Positions 37,101 to 62,046 of a stretch of 64,000 nucleotides of DNA are shown here, in pieces (position 1 is the first letter of the stretch; every line of letters starts with the position of its first letter). The stretch lies in contig JAPMOS010000022.1 in NCBI GenBank assembly GCA_027972325.1, positions 186,001-250,000 of the forward strand. The letters run 5' to 3'. The translations under genes and the position numbers were made by a program. This stretch comes from Paratrimastix pyriformis. Taxonomy: Eukaryota; Preaxostyla; Paratrimastigidae. The notes under the pieces were generated by a model. The model had not been told where the DNA came from and searched no databases. It saw nothing but the letters and a program-made list of their open reading frames with translations.

Positions 37101-38816
37101 GGTTTGCTGGGGGTCGAGAACTGACAGCGGTTGGATGATCCCTGCGGAGGGGGAAGCCAGGATGATGAGGGGTGGATGAGGACTCGGCATCAAGGCGGAC
37201 AGTCCATTTCAACCTGGCCTTCGCCCTCTTGACCATGCCTTCCCGGGGCAACGGGGAAGATGCTCTGATGCGACCTGAACGGGGGGAGAGGGCGATTCAG
37301 TGTGGGACTGGGGAGGAGCCGACACAGACCCCGGCTCGACCATGGCCGGGGACTCGATCTGGAAGAGGATCTGGCTCCAGGGCTGCGCGTTGAGCTGCTC
37401 CTCGGACATCTTGATCAACGATGTGAGGTACTCGTTGGTCCTGAGTGGGCCGCAGCAAGTGTGAGAATCGGAGGCGCGCCCGGACCGCAGACCAGAGCAC
37501 TTTGCCTTTGCTGCGTGAGAAGAGCACCAGCCCCACGGGAAGGTGGCCGATCAGGGTGTTGACGAAGTTGCGTTCATGCTCCAGCTCGTTGCGCTGGGTG
37601 GTCAGCGAGAGGAAGAGCCCCTACAAGCCACAGAAAGGAACGTGGAGTCTGGCCAAGGGTGCTGCTGCAGACTTGGAAGGGGTTGATAAAGGTCACGCGA
37701 AGCACTACAGCAAGAAAATGGAGAATGAAAACGACAATCATCCAGCCGTTGGTGAGTGATGGCTCCGAGCGTCCAGACCCCCGAAATAGAGGGCATATGC
37801 ACTGGCGATTTTCATGGCGTGGCCGAGGTAGAGGATCAAGAGACGGTCCTCCTGGGGGTGGGGTGGGGTGGGTGGGGTGGGGTGGGGGTGAGGCCCCGAG
37901 AAGACGGCTACAAGACCGGACCCTCCAAAATGCCAGAAAGAAGTCGGCGAAGGACAGGGCCACCATGGCGACGGCCACAGAGAAAACAGTGACGATCGAG
38001 GTGCGAATCTGCCTCCGCCGGATGAGCAGCACGCAGGAAAAGACGAGCAGAAAGAGGGCCATGCTCATATCAAGTCGGGCCTCGAAGCCCGTCCATCCAC
38101 CGATTCCGCTGGATTCGTTGTAGCAGCTTGGGAAGTACCCACTGAAGACAAGGGCAACGCAGATCAGGCAAGGAACGCCAGTGCCGGTCACGGTCACCCA
38201 GAGAGATGGCGCCCGAGTGGTGAAGAAGGCCAATCCAACCGAAAAGAGAATTGCCTGGAGGCAGTCGGTGAGTGAGTGGAAGGCAATGCTCCAGTCCATG
38301 GTCCGTGGATGGGAGATGATTCCCATGTTCTTGTAAAGGATTATATGGAGCGTCTCGAAGAGGACAACAAAAAGATGGCTGATTCCGAGGAATTTGAGAA
38401 ATGGGCTGTCGTGTAATTGCATTGTGTGAAAGGTGAAGATGAACATTAAGAAATGAAGAAGAATTATGGTGAATTCTGCGACGAAATGGAAACTAAGGCC
38501 GGAGAATTAATTTGAGTACAAGCGCGAGATGTGTGACGGACCAAAAGTAATTGATGCGGAGGCATGCAGCTGAGACCGCCAACAAAATGATCAGGGTGAG
38601 GAAAGGACTCGATAGGGGGACCACAGTATGTCCTGCGTTCGGAAGTTTGACTCCAGGCGCCGGTCTTTTTCTCATATTGGTTCTTCCTCGTCCTTTGGAC
38701 CTCCAGAAATGCGGGGGTAGCCGCACACGCCGGGGTAATTGAGTCAAAGTCGTCTCAGTCGCCTCCTCCTCGTGTGTGGCTAACCCATTTTTCACATCAT
38801 CAATTTCCCAGCCCAT
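34125..38816 (-). CDS. Membrane-bound hybrid sensor histidine kinase
   Basis: The ATG chosen (38816, MGWEIDDVKNGL) precedes a first hydrophobic helix (LTLIILLAVSAACLRINYFW) and about six further helices (38.5-37.9 kb). A PAS-like region follows (VLFSRSKGKVLW, then NEYLTSLIKMSEEQL, about 37.55-37.35 kb). The kinase core is complete: H-box FLNSMSHELRTPLTAILG (His codon about 36,664), N-box IINNLVGNSIKV, G1 DTGCGM and G2 GSGLGLSLVRM (about 35.7-35.58 kb). A C-terminal receiver has acidic pair and phospho-Asp in LRALVVEDN and MVFMDIDLG, and Lys in VGKPYS. It would autophosphorylate on His and pass phosphate to its own receiver; the signal and any downstream phosphotransfer protein are unknown. 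The C terminus beyond HLPKQENH runs into a 19-base homopolymer (34290-34308), and the last 50 residues look non-native, so the true stop is uncertain. Confidence 0.88.
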
Positions 38817-38912
38817 TCGAACAGGAGAGATCCGGAATTTCAAGTTGGGAAGCCAGTTATTGGACTCCGAAAAGATCACAGACAAAGTCGAAGCACTTCA
38901 CGTTCGGCGGTC
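38817..38912 (-). promoter_or_regulatory. Short head-to-tail spacer, ADA gene to histidine kinase gene
   Basis: Only 96 bp lie between the ADA stop (TAA, 38913-38915 on the complement) and the histidine kinase ATG on the same strand. The spacer stays open in the kinase frame up to a TTG, so a slightly longer N terminus cannot be excluded. Confidence 0.35.
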
Positions 38913-41900
38913 TTACATCCCATCGTCCCAGCTCTTGGGTTGCGGGGAAGCGGCCACATCCGGGCCTGCATGGGCGGTCTGCGGGGTCCCGGCGGGCGGG
39001 GGCGTCGCGGACATAACGACGGTGCTGGGGGCCGGAGCAGCCTCGGGCTGGGCCGAGGCCGGGACTGCGCTCGCCACGGCCGGAGCTGCGGCCATGGGGG
39101 CCGAGAGTACGACCGGGGCGGGAGCCGCGGGCAGGGCGTGGACGAAGTGGGGGAGCTTGGTCTGGTCCCAGTAGTGCTTCTTGCAAAGGCACTCGAACCC
39201 GCGCGAGCGCAGGTACTGCTTGGCCTTGGTCCAGAACCCGGCAAACATCTGCGGTCGGGCGCGATGGTGCAATGCGTCAGCCAAAGCGGCGAGTGGGCAG
39301 CCGGGGCAGGGGAGGGGGGGGGGGGGGGAGGGGGGGGAGGGGAGGCAGCGGACCGTCTCGCGGATGTTGTGCGGCTGGAAGGAGGAGCGGTACCCGTTGG
39401 CGAGGATGATCAGGACCTCGGCCATGGACAGGTGGCAGTCGTCGACCAGCGAGAAGAGCATCTCCGAGAGCGACATCCGCTCCTGGCTCTTGCCGAAGCT
39501 GCAGATGACCACCCGGATGTCGTTGTCCAGCAGCAGACGCACCACGTTGCCTGCGGGCATCGGATTGTGCGCGTGTGGTGCGATGAATATCGTGCGCGTG
39601 GAGCAAAGGGACTGATCCATCGGACAGGAAGGTCTCAGATGACGCACAGCTTGGCGAAATGAATGATGCGAGTGACAGAGGCACAAGGGGGAGGCATGTT
39701 CGTGAGGCAAGGCGCTCCCATCCGGGAGCGGGGTCGGAGGGTGTGTCTGTGTGTGCGCGCGCGCGCGTGTCGGCGAGGGTGGCGATGACGGACCGGCGAA
39801 GGAGCGCACGTGGGCGGTGTGCTGCCGCAGGTGCTCGGTGCAGCTCAGCTCAACGGGGTAACTACGGATCGCCAGACGGGATCGAAGGGGGGAGACAGGT
39901 AATGAGGTGAGGGACGTGCCCCTGCTGCCCCCGAGCCCCCCGCCCAGTAGTCCAGCCCCTTGGCGCGGACTTGTGGTTGGCGATGTAATTGACGACGGTT
40001 GGGGTCTTGTGGATGCAGTAGCCGCCGCAGATGCGGGTGGCGCCGCCCTCGTGCAGGGCGGTCAGCATCGAGTCGGGCGTGTAGCGGCCCGCCGAGATGG
40101 TCACGTGGACGTTGTGCTCCTTCAGGTAGTGGAAGGTGCTCGCGAAGAACCGGTAGTCCTCCTTGTTCAAGTCTGGACGGGCCCCGTGGGGGGGAGGCGG
40201 ATGAGGCCGACCGCCCGACCCGCGGAGGAGGATTGCAGGGCGCCAGCGGACGGACCGTCCCCGAAGACGCCGAAGGCGACGACGCCCTGGTCGCGGTAGC
40301 GGACGGCCAGCTCGGCGATCTCGCGGTAGGCGATGGGGTCGTCCTCGGGGTTGTGCACGAACAGGACCAGGCCCGACTTGATGGGCAGCTCGCTCTCGAG
40401 GCGGTCCTTGGCCCCCAGCACGATGTTGAGCACCTCCTCGTTGCTGAGGCCCTTCAGGGTGTGGTCCGCCAGGCGAACCATCAGCTCAAGGTCTGCCCCG
40501 GGGCCGGGGGGCGGGGAGGACAAAGAAATGAGAGGGAGGGGTGAGCGTCTGTCGCAGCCAAATCAGCCCAAACGGGGCGCTGAGAAAAAGGCGAAGATGA
40601 AAACAAATGAAGAGATTTGTGGATGGGAAATCTCCCGAGACTTAGAAAAACGCGATTGGCATGTCAACAGCCATCGGCCCTTGCCGTCCCGGGGAAGTGT
40701 GTGCTGGGCAGGTGGGCGAGGGGGTAGCGCGGGGGCCGCGAGACGGACAGACGACGCCGTCCTCGGAGGACTTGCGGTAGATGTCCTCGATGCCGTTCTC
40801 GAGCTGCTGCTTGGTCTGCAGCACCGTCCCGAAGATGCGCTTCGAGAAGAGGGTCGACTGGGCGCACGGGAGCAGACCAGTCCAAAAAGAAAAGAAAAGA
40901 AAAGAACATGAGGCCCCACCCGTGTCGAAAAGAAAAGAAAAGAAGAAAAGAGAAGAAAAGAGTGCGCAAGGTCAGCTGCGCCCGGGATGCGAGCCGGTGA
41001 GAGAAAGGTCGGATGGGGAGGCGGGGGGAACGGGCAGGGCAAGGTGGGCACGGACCTCGGGGGTGTGCTTCTCGGGGAGCATCTTGGCGCGGAAGTCCTG
41101 GAAGGACTGGCAGTCGGGCACCAGGGCCAGCGCCTCCCGGGTCCGCTTGAGCTCCGACCAGACGGCCTCCAGCGACATGGAGCCCACAAAGCTGCCCCAG
41201 CAAGCAGGCCGATCACCACCACCACCACCACCACCACCACGAGTCCGATCAGGTGGTGGTCACCACCGCCCTAAGTGGGCGGAGGGGCGGAGGGGCGGAG
41301 GGGCGGAGGGGCGGAGGGGCGGACCGGATGTGCAGGTCGCACTTGGGCAGGGCCCGCAGGACGTCCGAGGTGATGCAGGGGTTCTCGTGGCCCGCCCAGT
41401 AGGTGGGCGCCTCGGCCACGTAGCCCACGCCCAGCCCATCCTGGAACTCGATCGCGTCCACGAGGCCCGACACGTCGAAGCCTTCCTCGGTCAGCACCCG
41501 CAGGCAGCCCTGAGCGGCCCCCAGAAGAGCGAGCGCGAAAGCAAAGAGAGAAGGCGGTGAGTCCGGGTGGAAGGCGGCAGGCGCGGCATGCGTCCGATGA
41601 CGCACCCGGAGGCGGAGATGGCGCGGGGGGGTGCCGTGCATGGAGGCATGGCGACCTCCATGGCCTCGGCCCGGAAGCGGCGCCGGGTGGAGGCGTCCAG
41701 GAAGGCGCTCTCGAAGCCGTAGTCGATCATCCGGACCAGCTCCTCGGGGGAGAAGTCGAACTTCTCGTGCAGCTTGAGGTACTCCTCGGACAGAGTCACC
41801 CCGCTGACGGTCACGTTATCCGTGCAGGGCACCACCACCACCCCACTGGTGCGCCCCAGGGAGAGCAAGACCGGAGGGCCGGGAGAAACCGGTGGGGATG

Positions 41901-43198
41901 GGGAGGTGAGCGGAATGGCCCTGACCACCGCCCTCCTACCCCATCCCCAACCCCACCCACCCTCGATTGGGCCCGGTGCACGGACCTGTCGTAGAAGGCG
42001 CGAATGGGGTGCTGGGAGAGGGCCTGGACGGCCTTGGTCTGGACGTTGCTGGTGATGCAGCACTCCAGGGCGATCCGCCGGTCGACCACGAAGTTGAGCA
42101 GCTCCCGGTTCTCGATCAGACGCACCCCGTGGCCGATACTGCCCTCCACCGAGGGAAGTCGACCCCAGTGGGTGAGGCCGTGACGGGTGGGCGGGGGGCG
42201 GGATGGGCGGCGGTGTGATTTTTGGAGAAGCCATGACGATGTGCAGCTTCAGATGGTGATGTGATGGTGCAAGGCCAGGCCGCCGACCGATGGGCCCCGC
42301 AGAAACGGATGGAGTCCTGGATGGATTCCCAGCCGGCCGCCTCGCCCGAGTGGAGGGTGCAGTTGAGGCAGTTCGAGCGAACGATGTCGAAGGCCTCCCG
42401 GTGGTTCTTGGAGGAGAAGCCCTCCTCGGGGCCGGCAAGATCGAAGCCAACCACACCCTGGTCGCGGTACCGCCAGGCAATCTCGGCCATGTTCTTCGAG
42501 AACTGTCTCGATCGGGAGGGGGCGAACGGGGGAATAATGCGAGTGAGTTGAGCGCAGGCTTGTGGAGTGGCAACACCGACCTGGGCATCCATCTGCCGCA
42601 TACCACAAACGATGATCCGGACGCACACAGGCAGATTGTACTCTGCCATGGCCTTACCCTCAGAGATGGCGTGCATGATCGTCGAGAGGTTCAGGTTCTC
42701 GCGAGTGTGCAGGATGGGAGAAAAGCGAATTTCTACATAGCGCACACCATCAGCAACAGCATCTTCGCAAATCTCATAAACGGTGCGAACGAGGGCGTCT
42801 GAAACGAAGAGGGAGTATGTCGAAAGCGATGAAGGAGGGCGCGTGCAAATGTGTGCAACTGTCGAACAGACAAGGCTTCTGCAAAACAGAGAGGGTGATA
42901 TCAAAACCCCGCAGATACTCGACCAGCGAGGGGCAGTCCTCGCCCACCGTCACGAGTTTGCGCAGCTCAACGGGGTCAAAGGTTGGGAGAGTGATATGCT
43001 GCTCCTTAGCCATCTCAATAATAGTGGAAATGCGAACACTTCCATCTGTTTTTTTTTTCAAGAACAGGTCAGGGTCGTCACATGAAATTGAGACGCCATC
43101 AGACCCAGATGGCAGTGGAGCTCGGCCTTGGGCATCCGCTTGATGATGTCCAAAGTGAGCCTCTTGGATTGAGGGACGCGGGTCGGGAGGGAGGCCAT
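38913..43198 (-). CDS. ADA-like: Adenosine deaminase fused to a degenerate second ADA domain
   Basis: The first domain (43198 to about 41.6 kb) has the bacterial-style adenosine deaminase order: KRMPKAELHCHLDGSVR (metal His pair; an intron at HL/DGS uses GTCTGA), GVVGFDLAGPEEGF, CTLHSGEAAGW (third His), SIGHGVRLIEN (catalytic His), ITSNVQTKAV and CTDNVTVSGVTLSEEY, where the family has TDDP. It should deaminate adenosine to inosine. A second copy of the fold follows (about 41.5-38.9 kb): LRALPKCDLHI, IFGTVLQTKQQLENGIEDIY, YRDQGVVAFGVFGDG, VTISAGRYTPDSM, GGATRICGGYCIHKTP and VVICSFGKSQERMSLSEML. These align in order to ADA, but HAGE reads SAGR, GHG reads CGG and TDDP reads CSFG, so this half looks catalytically dead. 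The protein ends in an Ala/Pro-rich tail, SWDDGM-TAA. No internal promoter-like AT-rich block is seen, supporting one gene. Confidence 0.88.
41278..41323 (-). repeat. 8-bp GGCGGAGG repeat in ADA intron
   Basis: Five to six copies of an 8-bp unit lie in the intron of the second ADA domain, next to a (CCA)n tract at about 41,215-41,240. Confidence 0.8.
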
Positions 43199-43306
43199 CC
43201 GAGATCTCGTGAAAACTGCTCAGAAGAAGAGAGCTGATCACCTGGGGGTAACCAGCACCGGAAGGGACCTCTTTGCAGGCTTCATTTCTTCACAGAAAAC
43301 ACAGAA
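43199..43306. promoter_or_regulatory. Shared divergent promoter, ADA / NOG2
   Basis: 108 bp lie between the two start codons. It includes TTCATTTCTTCACAG just upstream of the NOG2 ATG, which would also suit a 5'-UTR intron end. Confidence 0.42.
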
Positions 43307-46300
43307 ATGTCCTCAGCTGACAACCCATTGAGACCCAAGCCCGCCCATGTTGATCGTGCTCGGAGCAAGCAAAAGATTGAGCATTTGAATATGATCAACC
43401 AGAGGCCCAGTCCGTGATTCCTGTCCCTTCCTGTCCCTCTCATGTTGTTTTGCTCCCAGAGCGTTCCCCATCGGGCAAGATGATTTATCAGGAGTTTCAG
43501 TCCAAGAAAGCTGAGTGCGGAAGACGAGCCATGATCGCTCCCGATCGGTCCCACTTTGGTCTGTGTTGTCCCGCCCCCTGCATCACGCTTCACTACTGTC
43601 CTTATCAACACAGAGAACTCGGGTGTGATTGGGCAGGAGCAAATGCAGAAGCTGCGCCGTGACTTTGCCAACATCCAGAGCAACCCCTTCAGCGTGCTGG
43701 TGAAGCCGAGCCGGATCCCCCTGGGGCTGATCCGCGAGGAACCCAAGGACAAAAAGATGCATCTGCTCTCGGCAGAGTCTTTCTCCAACACCTTCGGCCC
43801 GCAGGCCCACCGCAAGCGGCCACGCATCAACCTGTCCTTCACCCAGAAGGGCGGCCTCCTGGAGGGTCCCCAAGCCGACGCGGCGGCCGCCACCGCCGCA
43901 GCCGCCACCGCGGCGGCTGAGACCGGCGCAGGGGACAGCCTGCTGGCTGGGTTCATCACCGCCGTCAAGTCCCGCTCTGGTCCGTCCTCCCCCGCCCCGG
44001 TCCGAGACCCTCTGACCCCCACACTGTCCACCATCCCCAGGGGAATACAGCCTGGGCGCAGACAGCAACGTGCCCAAGGAGGAGGAGAAGAAGCTGCACC
44101 ACCACTCGATGTTCGAGAAGGGCCAGTCCCGCCGTATTTGGGGCGAGCTCTACAAGGTCCCCCACCCACCCCACCTGCCCTGCCACTTGCTGTCTGCCCC
44201 TCCAGTGCTGACTTCGTCCCCCTTCCATTTTGTCGGCGCTGCGCCATGGGGTGGCCCACAGGTGGTGGACAGCAGCGACGTTATTGCGCAGGTGCTGGAC
44301 GTGCGCGACCCGCGCGGGACCCGGTGCCCCCAGGTGGAGGAGTACGTCAAGAAGAACTGCCCCCACAAGCACATCATCCTCGTGCTGAACAAGTGCGATC
44401 TGGTCCCCACCTGGGCCACGGTCCGCCTCGCCCCCCCCTCGCTGCGCGGTGACGGGGGAGGGGGAGCTATGTTTTGCGACCTGCCCTGCTGACTCTCCTT
44501 TGCTCCCCCGTTGTCGGGTCCCCGTCGTGTGTTGGCTGGGTGCAGGCCCGCTGGGTGCAGGTCCTCTCGAAGGAGTACCCGACGGTGGCCTTCCATGCCT
44601 CCATCAATAACCCCTTCGGCAAGGTCTGCCCCCCCCCCCCCCCCCCCCCCCCCCCTCCTCCTCCTCCTCCCCTCCCTCCCGGCCGCCCCGTGCGCCCGTC
44701 TGACACACTGCGTCCATTCCCCCCCCGCTTGTTGCTGCCTCCCCACATCCCCACAGGGCGCGCTGATCCAACTGCTGCGGCAGTTCGTGCGGCTGCACAG
44801 CGACAAGAAGAATATCAGCGTGGGCTTCATCGGGTACCCCAACGTCGGCAAGAGCAGCGTCATCAACAGCGTCATGCACCGCAAGGTGTGCAAGGTGGCC
44901 CCCGAGCCGGGCGAGACCAAGGTCCGCATCGCGGCCCCTCGCCCCACCCAACCTCCCTCCTTCATCCGGATCCTCCTTTTCGCCTCAAAAAAATGACACG
45001 TTCCCCCTTTGTCGCCGCCGCCCCCCGTCGAGCGCAGGTGTGGCAGTACATCTCGCTGATGGCCCGGATCTACCTGATCGACTGCCCTGGCATCGTCCAG
45101 CCGGGGCCCAACGACACCGACTCGGACCTGGTCCTCAAGGGCGTCGTCCGGGTGGCCAACCTGCTCGACGCGGCCGAGCACATCCCCAAGCTGCTCGAGC
45201 GGGCCAAGCCCGAGTACCTCCGGCGCCTGTACCACGTCGACCGGTGGACCGACGCCACGGACTTCCTCTCCCAGTTCGCCCGGGGCATGGGCCGCCTGCT
45301 GAAGGTCCGCCCCGGCCCGGGCCCGCCATTCAGCGCCCTCCCAACCCGCCCCCGTGCCCACTCGCCCTGACTCTTCCTCCGCTGCCCCCGTCGGCGGCCA
45401 TCCCCCCCCTCTCCCCCAGGGCGGCGAGCCTGACCTGAACACGGCCGCCAAGGTGATGCTGTACGACTGGCAGCGGGGCAAGATCCCCTACTTCGAGCTG
45501 CCCGCCCTGCTGCCCGGCATGAAGGAGGACGCCCCCGCCGTCACCGTCCCGGGCGTTCCGGTGCCCGTCGGGGCCAAGCCCACGCCCCACGCCAAGCGGG
45601 AGTCCAAGAAGGACGCGAAGAAGGACGCCCAGGCCCCGGCCCCTGAGGCCGAGGCCGAGGCGGAGGGCGAGGCCAAGGAGGGCGCGGCGGAGGAAGGTCG
45701 GTGCAACCCCCACCCTTGTTTGACTCGACCGCTGTGCTCGCGCCGCTTGCTTGGGACGCAATCTCATCGCTCATCTGTGTCTGTGCGCGCGCTCCTTCTC
45801 TCGCTGCCCCGCCAGGCCTGGAGGCGGGCACGGTCCAGGTGGCCCCGCAGAACTTCGACGACATCCGCGTGCGCGGCCTGAGCCGCCACTTGCTGCAGGG
45901 GGCCGACGGGCAGGTGGTGGTGGAGGAGGCCGCCCCGGGGGCCGGCCCCGAGGAGGAGGAGGAGGAGGACCAGTCGGAGAACGACGGCGTCGACGAGGAG
46001 GCCGCCAGGGAGGCAGCCCCCAAGGACCTGCCCGCCCCCGCCAAGGAGGAGGCCGAGGAGGAGGAAGCCCCCAAGGAGGCGGCCGAGGAGGAGCAGAAGC
46101 CCGCCGGGCGGCCCACCAAGCGGAGCCGCAAGCTGGAGAAGAAGGCCAAGAAGACCGCACAGAAGAAGGCCGCCGCCCCGGCCGCCGAGCCCAAGGAAGA
46201 CGGCAAGCCCAAGGAGGAGGCCAAGGAGGAGGCCCCGGCCACGGCCACGGCACCGGCACCGGCCCCTGCAGCCGCCCGTGGCCGCAAGACCGCCGCCGCG

Positions 46301-46957
46301 ACGATCGGCAAGAAGCGCGCCGCCCGCGAGGAGGCCGCCCCTGTTGCCGCGGCCCCCGAGGCCCCCGCCGAAGCGGCCAAGCCGGCCCCCGCCAAGAAGG
46401 GCAGCAAGAGCCCCGCCCGGTCGACCTCGGCCGCCCCCGAGGAAGGCCGCAAGCGCGCCCGGCGCCAGTCGCCCGAGGCGCCCGCCTCGCCCGTCACGGT
46501 CGCGGCCGAGACCCAGCCGGCCGCCGCCCCCGAGACCCAGCCGGCCGCCGCCCCCGAGACCCAGCCGGCCGCCGCCCCCGAGAAGAAGGCGAAGCAGCCC
46601 AAGGCCAAGAAGCAGCCCAAGGCCGCCGCGCCCGCCCCCCAGCCGGCCGCCACCACCCCCGAGAAGAAGACAAAGAAGGCCAAGGCCGCACCCGCCGTTT
46701 CCCCTGCGCCTGCACCTGCGCCTGCGCCCGCCACCCCCGAGAAGAAGGCCAAGGCCGCCAAGAAGCCGGCCGCCAAGAGCCCCGCAGCCGCCACCCCCGA
46801 GAAGAAGCAGCAGAGGAGAGGCGCCAAGTCGCCCAAGTCGCCCGCCGCCGAGCAGCAGGCTGCCCCGAGCCCCGCAGGCCGCAGGGGCGGCAAGAGGAAA
46901 GAGACCCCCGAGGGGCGCAAGCCCCGGGCCCCGAAGGCCGTCTCCGAGTTCGGCTAA
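43307..46957 (+). CDS. GNL2: Nucleolar GTP-binding protein 2 (NOG2/GNL2), 60S assembly GTPase
   Basis: The protein has the full NOG2 order. N-terminal NGP1NT region: [70 protein letters not shown]. The GTPase is circularly permuted: [13 protein letters not shown], then G4 [12 protein letters not shown] (about 44,382-44,420), [18 protein letters not shown]1 [16 protein letters not shown] (about 44,825-44,870), and G3 [10 protein letters not shown] (about 45,076-45,105). [32 protein letters not shown] and KIPYFELP follow. It acts in nuclear maturation of the large ribosomal subunit. The C terminus is a long Lys/Ala/Pro/Glu-rich extension with KKAKKT-type basic clusters and three repeats of ETQPAAAP, ending VSEFG-TAA. 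Introns open GTCCGT (43410), GTCTGT, GTCCGC and GTCTGC; one holds a 27-base C run (44629-44655). Confidence 0.97.
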
Positions 46958-47264
46958 CATTCATGCTCTCCTGGCCCTCCCCTGCGAGTGGGGGGGTGCC
47001 CCGAGTGGAGTGGTGGTGGGTTCCTTCCCTGAGGGTTTTCTCGTTTTTCTCTCGTGATGCGCATGCCCCTCATGCAGCAAACACGGCAGCGCGCGCGTTC
47101 CGCCTGAGCGGTGGGGGGCCGGGGCGGCGGCGACGGGCCAAGGGCAAAGAGGCACTCTTTTGGTACATTGCAAATAATACCCGCACCCACGCCCCCAACA
47201 AAGCAGTTGAAAAGAACAAAAGGCCGAACGTACATCCAGCGACCACCACCCCCACCACCCCCGG
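46958..47264. other. Intergenic region between convergent NOG2 and giant gene
   Basis: These 307 bp between two stops contain T-rich sequence (GGTTTTCTCGTTTTTCTCTC at about 47,033-47,052) and, on the opposite strand's side, A-rich AGTTGAAAAGAACAAAAGG (about 47,204-47,222). These suit 3'-end formation in both directions. No gene is seen. Confidence 0.45.
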
Positions 47265-61959
<14,695 letters not shown>

Positions 61960-62046
61960 CAGGCGTCAAATTCGAACTCGCCCGACTTTGTTATTATTGC
62001 CCTTGGGTGCTGCAGGTTTCCGTGCTTGCTTTGAGATCGTTTTGGC
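61960..62046. promoter_or_regulatory. Shared divergent promoter, giant gene / MKT1-like
   Basis: 87 bp separate the two start codons. The region is AT-richer than the flanks (AAATTCGAACTCG, TTTGTTATTATTGCCC). No consensus core element is recognised. Confidence 0.42.

Noticed and set aside
61960-62046. TATA-box or standard initiator in the divergent promoters
   Set aside because: The four short gaps were compared by eye and no shared motif was convincing.
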